Shown here in pieces: positions 34,797-46,799 of a stretch of DNA of 64,000 nucleotides (position 1 is the stretch's first letter; each line of letters opens with the position of its first letter). The position numbers were made by a program, and so were the translations under genes. The notes under the pieces are model-generated. The model saw nothing but the letters and a program-made list of their open reading frames with translations. It was not told the origin of the DNA and did not search any database. This stretch comes from Branchinecta lynchi. Lineage: Eukaryota > Arthropoda > Branchiopoda > Anostraca > Branchinectidae. Location: the NCBI GenBank assembly GCA_023053575.1, contig JAKZAP010000004.1, positions 21,877,252 to 21,941,251 on the forward strand, given 5' to 3'.

Positions 34797-35658
34797 ACGT
34801 AAGTGGAGGGATACTATGACATCGCAAAAGTTGTCCGTCTGAAGCACAATAACTCTCGAAGCGAATGAGATATTCTGACGAAACTTGGTGTGAGGATTCT
34901 TTGGGTCATTGGACAGGTCAAGTTCGTAGACGGGCAAAACATATTTTGAAACAACTAATGTGATAGTCGATTATGGGGTAAGAAGGCATGCTGAACACGA
35001 TGATGAAAACCATTTGACTTGACAAAAACTGGAAAGTTTGTTAAAAGTAAAATTTGTATTCGATGTTGATTAGATGTTCGAGTTAGGGGTAAGTAGACTT
35101 GCTGAACACTTTAGTGTAAACCATTTTCTACCCGGACAACTAGTTCGTCCGGAATCCTGCCAAAACCGGAAAATTTGCTGAAAGTAAAAGTTTTATTTAT
35201 AGTTGATTAGAAATCCGATTTAGGGGTAAGAATTGATGCTGAATACGTACATGACAATCATTTTTTACCCGGACATATAGTTCACCGGGAATCCGGTTGG
35301 AAGCGGAAAATTTGTTATAAGTTAACTTTTTATTTAAAGTTGATTTGATGTCGATATTGGGGAAAGAAGATACGCTGACTTCATTTCTCAGTTTTCTTTT
35401 TTCACCGGACAAGTAGTTCCGGAAGCAGTAAGTTTTCGTCAAAATAGCTATGACTTATAGGTGTAAACACACATGCTGAATCCATATCTGAACTTGGTTT
35501 TCATAGATGATTAGCTATTTGGCCTTAATCTGTTTCTGAATTTTTATATTAAAAATGTTCAAGGAGTCTGGCGAAGACTGGACCTGGCGAAGACAAGACC
35601 CAATTGTCTAGATCAAATATTGGATTTTTGGGATCCCATCGAAACCTTTGGTCTTGTT
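34794..35658 (+). repeat. Family A repeat lacking its terminal head bases
   Basis: It begins at AAAACGTAAGTGGAGGG without the preceding T5-GGGATCCC, joined directly to the right arm of the inverted-repeat element. Body units and the complete tail (GGGATCCCATCGAAACC) are present. It is followed by a 59-bp flank that is shared with another copy (see 35659-35717). Confidence 0.85.
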
Positions 35659-35717
35659 CTTATGACTGGGCTCTTTCTACTGTACTTTTCAATTGTTCAT
35701 TAATACGTCATGTACTG
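35659..35717 (+). repeat. 59-bp flank shared with 42112-42170
   Basis: CTTATGACTGGGCTCTTTCT through CGTCATGTACTG follows the family A tail here and also follows the family A tail at 42111. The sequences diverge completely afterwards. Confidence 0.9.
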
Positions 35718-37035
35718 TGCTGGATGGGACTTCCCCGTCAATCCTTCGTCCTATCCGAGGCCTGCAGAATCAAGCTCTTTGTGCTTTAAGTGGCTACGAT
35801 CACCATGATTCAGTACGGAATTTGTATACCAATCTGTGCATTTGCGCCGCTTCTAGCCTACATGGGTTTCACACATTATTTTTCGACTAATAAATGATCA
35901 ATCACTATGTCAGATCTCAAATGATCAGTCTCTACCCATTATACGACATCTACTAGGAATCTTGTTTGGTTGAGTGCACGCGTCCTGGGTTCCCGGTCTT
36001 GAACCGCGGTTTTCAGATGGTATGGGTTAAGGGAAATGATCCAGTCTCATGTTAGAACTCTGATTTTATTTTGAAACTATGAATTTTTTGTATTTAAGCT
36101 TTGTCGTTATTTATTTTTGCATGGTGCTCTCCTGCTCCCTTGTTTTTTGTAACTAAATTCGCGTCACGTCACGTCTCAGGTCTTTAGCAAAAATAACCGC
36201 GTTCTGTGGGACCTCCTGTTCACATCTGCGAAATTTTCTCGTGAACAATGTCATCTCTCTCACCGTGGAAGTTTACAAGCTAATGGTCAGGAATAGTCGG
36301 GATTCGAAGGCATTAACTTGAGCTGAATTTCATTCAGTTGTTCCTTGCTGACCTTTATGGCACTTGCACCAAATAACAAAAAGGAAAAGTGATAACAGGA
36401 AACACCTTGACAAACTTAAGTTTCGAGGTCAAAGGTCAAACAGCGAACTTCTAAATTTTAGCAATTAAGAACATTATTCGGTCGCAATTACAGCTACTTA
36501 CCCTGCGCCAATTACGCTTGATATATGTCAACAAATTGAGCGGAGGCACGATCTGTGCCAATTCGACTATGTTTCCGATTCAACCATGACGAATAATCAG
36601 TTTTCTGAAAGAATAATCTAAGGTCCTTGAAGCTGCCTCACATTTTGATATACTAATATAAATAGAGAAAATAGCCTATTGCCTCTGCACATTTCTCATG
36701 ACATTGTTAAACTGACAAGGCTGCCAAGTCTGTCAGATAAGGCTCACACCTGCATTAAACTGATTTGCAGTTTCTGTGTTAACAACGCCTTCAGGCGATT
36801 CCAACGGTCCGCAATTTTGATTTTAGAACTCCACCTTCCATTGTCTTCTCAAAATTTCTCAACAAGAAGTCTCCAACTGTGTCCTCCAAGACAGTTACGG
36901 GACATCCTCTGGGGACATGAGGATGTCCTGATGTCTGACGATAATGTCTGGTCTGACATATAGTAATAATTATGACATCTGGAAGTTTCGATTAGATCAC
37001 CTCGGGGAATCTATAAGCTAAACGGGGTAACTGAG
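35718..37035. other. No recognisable feature
   Basis: Anonymous intronic sequence. The plus-strand frame at 36679-36963 has no recognisable domain. Confidence 0.4.
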
Positions 37036-37343
37036 CAGGGGCGTCACGTATGGAGGGGAGCCGCCCTCCCCCCCCTTCCAATGTTGTGGCCAGTCGGTAA
37101 AAAATAGTGAGTATGTAAAAACAGTCGATTTTTTTCTGGGATACAGTCGATTTTTTCCTAAAAACAGACGACTTTTTCGTAAAAGTAATAGACAGTAGCT
37201 TTTTTTCTGAAAATCAGTTGATTTTGTGTCAAAACAGTCGTTCTTTCTTAAAGAGAGTCGTTTTCCTGCAAAAACAGTCGGCAAAAATGACCAGCCAGTC
37301 GGTATATACCTCCCCCCAAACATTTTGGCTAGTATAGCCTCTG
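37036..37343. mobile_element. hAT-type MITE with an internal AAACAGTCG repeat
   Basis: The left end CAGGGGCGTCAC is identical to the left end of the element at 57889. The right end TTTTGGCTAGTATAGCCTCTG aligns with that element's TTTTGGCTAGCGACGCCCCTG, with several substitutions. The interior is a degenerate 25-30-bp tandem of AAACAGTCGATTTTTT. No clear 8-bp target duplication remains. Confidence 0.6.
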
Positions 37344-38942
37344 ACTTTAAGTTTTCAAGCCAGTTTTCGTAAAGCTGCGAACAGACGACCAGGGTCGGCT
37401 GTTTTTAAACTGGTGATACTTCCAATCAACTAGTAATGTTTTTAAGTACTATATAGATTAAGGCCTGTATTGACCATTTTTTTTAAACTACACTGTCAGA
37501 AGTTTCGTAACAGATAACACAAGGATGCGCAGTTTCAAAGACAACACTTGCGATGTAATCTGTTGTGATTTTGAAAACGTTAAGCATTAAATGTCGTGTA
37601 CACAATGTTGGACTATCGCTGTTGTTGCATTGTTATACTATTTGTTATAGAGAGTACTATTATATATAATTGTTGTACTCTTAAATGTTATATAAATATT
37701 GTCTACTATTTTTAGGTGGATCGTTCGAAAAAGATGCAACGTAAAAACGAGGAACTTGAAATAAATTGCTATCAGTCAAAATACTCTTTTGTTTGTTTGT
37801 ACTCCGTGGCTTTCCCGGTTACGATGAGTCACAAACGGAATTGATAACAATTTCGGTTTTAAACTGGTTATAATAATCAACGCCATAAAAATGAGTATTC
37901 AAAATATCACCTTCTGGTGATGGTAACTGTGTCAGTCGGTCATAATACCTCGACATATGGTCCGTTGTTGCACAAGATCGTACTGACTTTATCTATTACA
38001 TGCTCTGAAGCGAAAACCACATCCCGAAGTCCAAATTTCAGGAACATAGTTTTACTGCGGCCAAAATACTGTCGCTAATCTTGTGAGGTTTGCGGTTTCG
38101 CAATGAGATTAATTAATTCACAAGCTTTTCGGCTATAGCGTAGCAAAGCGCACAGTCTCTGACCGTGACCATCTCTCGCAATGCTTTTTCATGCTGAGCA
38201 GAAGTGAAATAAAGCATGGACCATCAAACCCATTCATTACGATTTCTGAATAGGGGTTACAACAATTCAGAATTGCTGAACAAGGCCACACACGCTCACG
38301 CCTCCGTTCTCAGGCACTCGGCAAGACGACGATATGGTAGATTGACGTGGATTTTATATCCCCGCTTATCTAACATCACCAGCGGGTCACGTAAGATGAC
38401 TTCATTTCGATGCGACAATCGTTATAAATAATTAATAGTCATCATCTTGAGAGTTTAGCTGAAAAGCCAAATTATTTTTGCATCATTTAACTGAATACAC
38501 TGAATTTTTTTTTAATTCTGCCAGGGGACTATCTGCTCTTGACGTTCAGAATATCTATGTCCCCACAACGCAAATTCTATTATGACCAGGAAATTTGAAA
38601 CTCAATAAACGCGGCGTTTCGGTTCCCTGCCCCGTGGGTGAACACTCATTTTTCGTAAATTATTTTAGTCAAGCATACATCACAGGTACAGGCGCATGGA
38701 GGTATCACAAATCCGACAGGGAAAACTCACTATGTGAAAATAGATTATTCGTGAATAGCAGAACAACGAAGTAACGCATTTTAATCAGATCTTCAAGTCT
38801 CTTTAAGTGAATTGGTGATAGACAACTAGATTGTCTTATCTCAGGCCTTTTCGGTTAAACTTTAAGGAATATTCAGGACTAGTGTTTATTTATATGAACA
38901 TACGTATGCACATTCATAAGTTTTATATGTACATTCTTGTGC
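37344..38942. other. No recognisable feature
   Basis: Anonymous intronic sequence. The short plus frame at 38216-38431 has no recognisable domain. Confidence 0.4.
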
Positions 38943-40165
38943 TTTTTTTGGGATCCCAAAACGTAAGTGGAGGGATACCTCCATCGCAAAAGTTGTCCGT
39001 CTGTCTGTAAGCACGATAACTCTCGAAGGGAATGAGATATTTTGATGAAAATTGGTGTGAGGATTCGTTGGGTCGTCGGACCAGTCAAGTTCGTAGATGG
39101 GCTTTTTAGCTCTAAATTTAGGGGTGGGGGAGGGGGTTCAAATTAAGGGGCAAACAAAATATTTTGAAACAGCTAATGTGATAGTCGATGGGGCAAGAAG
39201 ACATGCTGAACACGATGGTGAAAACCATTTTGTCATCGGACAACTAGTTCGCCCGGAATCCGGCCAAAACCGGAAAGTTTGTTGAAAGTAAAAGTTTTGT
39301 TTGAAGTTGATTAGATGTTCGATTTAGGGGTAGGAAGACATGCTGAAGACGATGGTGAAAACTATTTTCTCGACGGACAAGTATTCCGCCCGGAATCTGG
39401 CCCAAACTGGAAAGTTTGTTGAAAGTAAAAGTTTTATTTGAAGTTGATTAGATGTTCGATTTAGAGGTAGGAAGACATGATGAAGACGATGGTGAAAACT
39501 ATTTTTTCGACGGACAAGTATTTCGAACGGAATCCGGCCTAAACCGGAAAGTTTGTCAAAATTAAAAGTTTTATTTGGAGTTGATTTAGGGCAAGAAGAT
39601 ATGCTGAACACTTACGTGAAAACAATTTTCTACCCGGACATGTAGTTCGCCCGGAATCCGGCCCAAACCGGAAAACTGTTGGAAGTTAAAGTTTTATTTC
39701 TAGTTGATTAGATAAGCGATTTAGGAGTAAGAAGAGATGCTGAGTCCCTGTATGACAACAATATTTTACCCGGACATATAGTTCGACAGGAATCCGGCTG
39801 GAATCGGAAAACTTGTTATAAGCTAAATTTTTATTTGAAGTTGATTAGATGTTCATTACTGGGGAAAGAAGATACCCTGATTTCGTCTTTGAGCTTTCTT
39901 TTTTCGCCGGACAAGTAGTTCTGGAGTTCGGCCGGAACCGGGAAATTGGCAGAAGTGGCAGGAAGTTTTCGTCAAAACAGATATGACTTATAGGGGTAAA
40001 CACACATGCTGAATCCATATCTGAACTTGGTTTTCTGAGGTGATTAGCTATTTGGTTTCTGAATTTTAATTGTAAAAATGTTCAAGGAGTCTGGCTAAGA
40101 CAAGACCCAGGTGTCTGGATCAGATATTGAATTTTTCGGATCCCATCGAAATCTTTGATCTTGTT
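38943..40165 (+). repeat. Family A repeat, full length
   Basis: Complete head (T-run, GGGATCCCAAAACG, CCGTCTGTCTG), about seven 137-bp-type units, and tail (GGATCCCATCGAAATC, TTTGATCTTGTT). Confidence 0.9.
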
Positions 40166-40439
40166 TAGTAACGTACTCGCCGATTTCGGCGGATAGAAAT
40201 AAAATAAATAAATGAAATACTGTTTCAATTCCAACTCAAGTTTAAGTTCGACTTTTGAGGATAATTTAACATATCAAATATAGCCTAAGGCTTCTCATTT
40301 TATTCCTACCCGAACCACTTGACATTGGGAGAAAAGAGCCTATCTTGGCAAACTTGAAAATCGGTCAAATGCAGATGGAAAATACCGTACGAGTTTGGAA
40401 TTGATTATATGATAGTAATAATAATAATATAATATAATG

Positions 40440-40972
40440 ATAATAAATAAATAAGTAATCAATAATATGCCTCAGCTTGATCGTCCGGGAAAGCCGACTA
40501 GCCTCCTCTAAACCGCCCCGCTACATATTTCTCTGGCGGATTGCAGAGAGTCGGCGGGAATATTAAACGGGTATTACAAAACGGTCCAAAAGAGAGCGGT
40601 AAGAATTATACTGGGTGATCATAATATCTCATATGAAGAGGCTCTCATTACACTGGCCGTTCCTAGATTAACTGACCCCAGATATACTCTTTCAACAAAA
40701 TGTGGATCAACAATAATGTGATGTCCCCAGATGGCCCATCTATTCCCCCTCCCCTCCCGTCTTCCGTGCGTCGGTCCGAGAGGAACACTAGCAATCAGTT
40801 TACTCCATATCCTGCTAATTCTTCTGCCCAGTTTTTACGTAGTTTCACCCCACCATTCATTTCTGGTCATATCTTGTAAGTGTATTAGTTACTTTGTTTC
40901 GTGTTTGTGTATTCCTGAATATTTTATTCCTCTTCAGCTTTAAGCTATTTGGAAAATAAACTTGATTGACTG
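40440..40972 (+). pseudogene. LINE fragment: C-terminal end of a reverse transcriptase plus 3' tail
   Basis: In frame from about 40586 it reads VQKRAVRIILGDHNISYEEA and then LAVPRLTDPRYTLST. This is the conserved thumb/C-terminal block of many LINE polymerases (RAxRIILG, SYEEAL, LxxPxLxxRR). A frameshift or stop separates it from sequence resembling the terminal region, and it finishes with AAATAAACTTGATTGACTGATT, a tandem-type LINE 3' end. It is a 5'-truncated, dead insertion in the GRXCR1 intron. Confidence 0.7.
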
Positions 40973-41019
40973 ATTCCGTTTTCAGACGCCGTCGAAGTTC
41001 AACGTTTGCTTAGTTATCA

Positions 41020-42111
41020 TTTTTGGGATCCCAAAACGTAAGTGGAGGGATACCTATGACATCGCAAAAGTTGTCCGTCTGTAAGCACGATAACGCTCGA
41101 AGGGAATGAGTGATATATTTTGATGAAACTTGGTGTGAGGATTCGTTGGGTCGTCGGACCAGTCGAGTTCGTAGATGGGCTTTGTAGCCCTACATTTAGG
41201 GCTGGGGGAGGGGGCTCAAATTAAGGGGCAAACAAAATATTTTGAAACAGCTAATGTGATAGTCGATTATGGGGTAAGAAGACATGCTGAAGACGATGGT
41301 GAAAACCATTTTGTCGAAACCGGAAAGTTTGTTAAAAGTAAAAGTTTTATTTGAAGTTGATTAGATGTTCGACTTAGGGGTAGGAAGACATGCTGAAGAC
41401 GATGGTCAAAACCATTTTCTCGACGGAGAAGTAGTTCGCCCGGAATCCGGCCCATACCGGAAAGTTTGTTAAAATTAAAAGTTTTATTTGGAGTTGATTA
41501 GATGTTCGATTTAGGGCAAGAAAACATGCTGAACACTTATGTGAAAACAATTTTCTACCCGGACATGTAGTTCGCCCGGAATCCGGCTAAAACCGGAAAA
41601 TTGTTAGAAGTTAAAGTTTTATTTCTAGTTGATTAGATAAGCGATTTAGGGGTAAGAAGATATGCTGAATCCGTGTGTGACAATCATACCCGGACATATA
41701 GTTCGACTGGAATCCGGCTGGAGTCGGAAAATTTGTTATAAGTTAAATTTTTATTTGAAGTTGATTAGATGTTCATATTGGGGAAAGAAGATACCCTGAG
41801 TTCGTTTTTTGAGCTTTCTTTTTTCGCCGGACAAGTAGTTCTGGAGTTTGGTCGAGACCGGGAAATGGGCAGAAGTGGCAGGAAGTTTTCGTCAAAACAG
41901 ATATGACTTATAGGGGTAGACACACATGCCGAATCCATATCTGAACTTGGTTTTCTCAGATGATTAGCTATTTGACCTTAATCTGTTTCTGAATTTTTAT
42001 ATTAAAAATGTTCAAGGAGTCTGGCGAAGACTGGACCTGGCGAAGACAAGACCCAATTGTCTAGATCAAATATTGGATTTTTGGGATCCCATCGAAACCT
42101 TTGGTCTTGTT
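41020..42111 (+). repeat. Family A repeat, full length
   Basis: Complete head (TTTTGGGATCCCAAAACG), about seven units, and the complete tail. It is followed by the same 59-bp flank as the copy ending at 35658. Confidence 0.9.
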
Positions 42112-42170
42112 CTTATGACTGGGCTCTTTCTACTGTACTTTTCAATTGTTCATTAATACGTCATGTACTG
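42112..42170 (+). repeat. 59-bp flank shared with 35659-35717
   Basis: Near-identical to the flank of the family A copy at 34794-35658. It then joins directly to a partial family A tail at 42171. Confidence 0.9.
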
Positions 42171-42288
42171 AGTTTTAATTGAAAAAATGTTCAAGGGGGG
42201 GAACATCAAGAAATGCCCCTCCCCCCCCCCCCCCTGTCTGGATCAGATATTGAACTTTTGGGATCCCATCGAAACCTTTGGTCTTGTT
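42171..42288 (+). repeat. Partial family A tail with a G/C-tract interruption
   Basis: AGTTTTAATTGAAAAAATGT is the family A sequence before the tail. After G and C runs it resumes at TGTCTGGATCAGATATTGAA and ends with GGGATCCCATCGAAACC. The interruption (about 42191-42230) is a short G-run/C-run insertion of unknown type. Confidence 0.8.
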
Positions 42289-42593
42289 CAGCTGAGCTTC
42301 GGCGATCCTTGCCCAGTCGCCGTTTCATCAACGTTGCTAGCAAACTTCGAGCTTGCTAGCTGACCAAGTTCGACGTCCAAAGTTTGAAGGAAAAGAAGAA
42401 AAACGAAAATTAATAGTAGAGGATAAAAAAAATACAGATTTGTGGAATTTGTTCGTTATATGAAAAAGATCTGCAGCCTACCACTGAAAATATGGTACGG
42501 ATTTTACCCCCCCCCCCCACGAGGCCACCGAATAACGTTACAAGCTCAAGACTATCTGATAAGACCAGATGGGCCAGACGGAAAAACGCTCAC

Positions 42594-43043
42594 CTTTGCC
42601 AACGGGTCCTGTAGGAACGTTGCAATCCCAGCTCGAACTCGGTTTCGGACGCCTCTAACAGTGCCCTTGCCGCTTCGAATGGTCGAGTACGGGTCCCTAT
42701 CCAAAATATCCTTGATTCCACCGAAGGAGCTTTCTGATTCCTCCGAGGTGGAGCTATCACACGATATGTGGCTACTAGAATCATCGCAGCGCGGATTCCA
42801 TGACACTTGTGGGTGCGAGAGGAGCTGCTGATGGAGCTTCCGCATTAGGTGGATGTGTGCGTCGGTCGGTTTCCACTGTTCCAGGGAGGAGTTTTCCGAC
42901 TCGCCGTCTGAATCAGTCGAAGACACTCCGGCACTCCCTCCGCTGTTACGTCTCGTAACGCAGCGAACTTCCAACTTGGAAAATTCGTCGACGGGACGTA
43001 CTCCGAAATAGTAGATAGGCTTGTCGCCGTCCTTCACTGACAT
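42594..43043 (-). CDS. GRXCR1: GRXCR1-like protein, exon 1 (N-terminal region)
   Basis: This is a 150-codon first coding exon. The start ATG at 43043 has an A at -3 (GAAAATGT) and only AT-rich untranslated sequence upstream. The N-terminal two thirds are Ser/Asp/Glu-rich and probably disordered. The last 24 residues contain the family signature GTVRGVRNRVRAGIATFLQ (127-145), which precedes the glutaredoxin-like domain in GRXCR proteins. The exon ends in AAG before the donor GTGAGC, phase 0, and joins exon 2 (29871-29638) with the frame open, giving LAK followed by VIYEKEHG. The plus-strand frame overlapping this exon is a shadow. The gene lies downstream of SNUPN in the same orientation. Confidence 0.85.
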
Positions 43044-43114
43044 TTTCTTTATTTCAGATTATAAGGAGCTGGTGCACTACATAATAACATTTATTAATAC
43101 ATCACTTTGTACAA

Positions 43115-43306
43115 TTGCGGCGCGTCCGGGATGCTCACAGGTTGCTGATAAAGAAAGCACTGCCTCAGAAAATCAAGAGGCGTAAAGACTCGGCGGCGTC
43201 GCCACGCCACAGGGACTGGTCAGCAAAGTTTTACTTTTCACGTCGCAAGAACAATTGGGCCAAACTCCTGTTCAGCCTGGACGCGCCTTTTCATCCGTCC
43301 AAGTAA
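43115..43306 (+). other. Basic open frame without recognisable function
   Basis: A 63-codon plus-strand frame starting at TTG. It is rich in Lys/Arg (KKALPQKIKRRK) and ends at GTCCAAGTAAGC, which resembles a splice donor. It has no recognised domain and no partner exon. It lies upstream of GRXCR1 on the opposite strand. I do not claim it as a gene. Confidence 0.15.
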
Positions 43307-44108
43307 GCACTGGTTACTGAAATGGAATAGCTGATCAACCTGATTGTTTCAGGTAGAGGGCTTAGCGATACAGAACTTTCGTTTTCACAAAACAAATGTC
43401 AAATTATAGATCAAATCAACCACTAATTCCAGCAAATCAAAGACCGCAAAACCAGAATCAAATAAATCAATAAGATATCATCTTGTCTTGAGTAAAATAC
43501 AACCACTTACGCTGATTAGGGTCAGATTAGGAGTGACACTACCAATCACTCGGATGAATAATAACAGGGTCATCTCCACTGACTGAAACTGCAGGCGGCA
43601 ACCTTCAAAAAGAAAATGTGCTTCAGCTAATCAGTGCCAATTAAGACCATCGAAAGAAGGCTAGTCGAATGTACAAAAAATACACATTTTCAAAAACATC
43701 GGTCGTCACCAACTGATTGACAGAGAGCAGATAACATACTTAGAATGACAATGCTTTGACTGTAGTTCCATTCAATTAATTTTATTCTCAAAACCGATAC
43801 AACGGTCAAGCCGATTTGGTGGTTCTCGTCCATAAGGTTCTAGGTGGTTCTCATCAGACAAAGCTAATAATAATCCCCCGTACACACCTCTTTTGATACC
43901 ACTTTCGATCTTCCCTCTAAAATATTTTAGCCATCGTCTGACCGTCGGTCGGTCTGCCCTGTGGTAAGGTAACGCGTTCGGGCAAGCAAGAACTATGGAA
44001 CATTATTAGGGCCCGATCCACTTCGCTTGAACCTCCCACCCAGACATTGGCGGGCGGAGGGTGAGAAACCGGATTCTGCGGCATTCAGTAATTCAGTCCC
44101 TTCATGGC
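43307..44108. other. No recognisable feature
   Basis: Sequence upstream of the GRXCR1 start. I see no distinct promoter motif that can be supported. Confidence 0.4.
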
Positions 44109-45352
44109 AAGGTTGCCACCTGTAGCACTATAGTGCTAACTGTAGCACTATGTTTGCCTATGTAGCTCCGTGGCACGATCAGGGAAAAATGTAGCACTAT
44201 TTCGAAGAATCTGGAAAAATGTAGCACCTTCGTGCTTTTTGGGGAAAGAAATGTTCGGACCAGAGTCAGCAAGTGAGGGGATTTAAAAAGACTGGAGGAG
44301 GGTCTTCTGCTGAGCTGTTCTAGTTTGATAAGTTCTCTTAATTGGGAATTTCAACTTCTGTTGAAGCAACTTGATTTTTCCTCAGGAAAAGAAAACTCGG
44401 CGCCAATTTCAAATTGTGCTTAAGGTGTTTTGTGTTATGGTGTTATGAGTAAGATGGTTCAAGAAGACGATCTGCAGTGCCGCAGACGTAGTTTGTACTC
44501 GAAACGCGCCGCGTATGCTGCACAAGGAAAAATAGGTCTCGACAAAAACGGCTGTCTGGAATCCGAAAGGTGAAGCCTGGCTTTGATTGACAGTTGCGAC
44601 TATGAAGCAAAGATATTTGAAAGGGACATCTAGGAAACACGGATGGACAGTTACATTAGCTATCATAATTATCATGAATATACGGAAGGGTGGCTTGACT
44701 TGTCTGGAAGCCCCAGACGTCTGGAACATGAAGCCGGGCTTTAAGATTCTTACTAACAATAATTCATTTTAACCTCGTGTGATCCCGCTTGAAACACCTT
44801 AAACTATTTTTGGAAGTTTTGAATAACATATAAAAAACAAATGTTTTTAGACATTTAGATGTTTCGTAATTTTTTATAGCTGTTTTCATTTGAATAGCTC
44901 ACAAATACTAAAGTTAAGGTAATCAGATAACATATTTATGACAAAATACAACTAGATCACCTTTGGAAGAAACAGTACATTTGTTTTAAAAAAGAACTGC
45001 TTTTCTTAAAATGTACTGCAAAACTACTAGGTACTTTTTTCAAATGTACTACCAACTCACTACTTTGAAAAAAATGTACTAAAAAGAGTACAATTTTTCT
45101 ATCGGTGGCAACTTTAAGCGCCACACAGCTTATTACGTATGTGCGTACAATGCTTTAGTGAAAATAACAAAGGTATTCGTAGAAATGCTGTAATCTTTGT
45201 GCGATCGAAAACGCGACTAAAAGTTAATTGATCCAACACCAAGAAGGATTACCCAAAAATTGCATATTTAGCAAAAATTTTGTGTAGCACTTATGTAGCA
45301 CCCTGTTCTCGAGAAAAATAGCACACTTTGGACAGGAGCAGGTGGCAACCCT
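44109..45352. mobile_element. Terminal-inverted-repeat element with GGTTGCCACCTG ends
   Basis: The left end AAGGTTGCCACCTG matches the inverted right end AGGGTTGCCACCTG. Just inside both ends is a cluster of TGTAGCAC words. Such ends are seen in hAT-like non-autonomous elements, but no target duplication could be identified, so the class is open. Interior frames (44409-44772) are anonymous. Confidence 0.55.
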
Positions 45353-46440
45353 CATAGTATAGGGCCCGAATCGAGGTCGGCGGAGAACTTGTAAATTTGT
45401 TTCTGATTAGGGCGCACATGGCGTGCGCTACGGCTGATTACGGGCTGCGTTCTTTCGCCCACGCTCTTCAACTTAATCATCTATTGGATTTACAGGGGCC
45501 ATTCAGAACCACGCAGGTATCGAAGTCAACCCTGAGTTCTTCCTAAATGACCCGTGGGATGTGGCAGGGGGGAAGGAGAATCGGGAATCGCTGGGCGCAT
45601 AGCCTTTAAAACGGTCACAGGCTCTAGATTATAACGTTAAATTGTAATAAATGTCACTGCATTCCCTATGACGGAAGGTCATCCTTTGACGCACGAAGTG
45701 CGAAAAGGTAACAAAACAAATTTGTGTTGTTAATGTTTCCAGGACAAAATTCCCCTTTTGGTTTGGTTCAAAAACAAATAATGAGGGATAATAATTTTAT
45801 AAATAATACATTTTAAATGAAAGAAAATTTTAAGGAAAGGAGATATTAAGAAAGGAAAAAATACAGAAAATTTTAAGGTTTTAAAGATGTGATGAAAATG
45901 GTAAAATGAGAAATAAGGGTAAGAGAGGGAATAAGAAAGAATATTAAAAAATTAAACGTGGGGATAGACGAAAGTCTAGGTGACGCTAAATATATAGGTC
46001 GGTTACTGAAAAAAAAACCTTAAAATATTAGATGTTGGGACCATTGGCGTCACCGAGGGAAAGTGGAAGCGTAGTCAACTGGCCAAATCATATCTGACAG
46101 AAAGAACGGACAAGATACTACGCAGCAAAAAAAGGCTTCTAGTCGGGTTCGACAGCACTGAATACCATTTTCAGGAGGCCCTTGCGGGAAAAGACAAATC
46201 TGCTAGGAAGACGAAAATTGACACGTGCACTGTGATTGCGACCTGATTCAACGGGACTTTTCAGCTCTTCGGATGGAATGACGAGTGGAGGGAAAGGGAA
46301 TCCGGAACTTTGAAGAACGCATATGGGCGTGATGGCTATCAAAGAGTCAGTTTCATTGTTGGTCTTCCGGATACTGCGAATGTGAACCCAGAAACGCGAT
46401 CACATTGCTTTACTATTACGTCAACCTCTATGTGTGTCGA
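45353..46440. other. No gene recognised; AT-rich
   Basis: Contains an A-rich stretch (45780-45960) and nothing else supportable. Confidence 0.4.
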
Positions 46441-46448
46441 GTTGGTTT

Positions 46449-46600
46449 AATAATAATAATCATAATGTAATAATAATAACAGAACTGCATCAAGGCTTTC
46501 GCCTCTATAAATTTAAGCTTGACTTGCCGTCAAGTAAGCTGTGACGATAGACTACGAAGGCCGGATGAAGATTCGTAGAATATGGTTGCTGTGTGCTAGA
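46449..46600 (-). repeat. AAT tract with adjoining GGCTTTCGCCTCT sequence
   Basis: TAATAATAATAATCATAAT followed by AAGGCTTTCGCCTCTATAAA resembles the AAT tract plus AAGGCTTTCGCCTCTAAATA inside the hAT-type element at 6186 and, more weakly, sequence at 51445. Probably the 3' end of an unidentified retroelement on the minus strand. Confidence 0.4.
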
Positions 46601-46799
46601 TGAGCCAACGCCGTTTCAGTTTTTTTTACTGAACGTTGTCTGGTTCCTAAACAAGACCAATAGTTTCGAAGAGACCCTAAAGGGGCATGTTTTTTTTTTT
46701 TTTTCTACTTTTGTCCGTCTAATCCAATCCGTCCGACTGATCACCAAATCCAAGACTTTTACAGCACTTGCAACATCCAAGGTTTTCACGGCACTTCCA

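Larger units (their letters stand above)
29872..42593 (-). other. GRXCR1-like intron 1 (12.7 kb)
   Basis: It is bounded by the donor GTGAGC at 42593 and the acceptor CAG/TAG-type site at 29872. Most of the interior is repeat-derived: repeat D, the inverted-repeat element, four full or partial family A copies, a hAT-type MITE and a LINE fragment. An additional small exon inside cannot be excluded, but phase and family alignment fit exon 1 joining exon 2 directly. Confidence 0.7.

Noticed and set aside
44409..44772. Open frames on both strands between SNUPN and GRXCR1
   Set aside because: They lie inside a terminal-inverted-repeat element and show no domain or conserved start.
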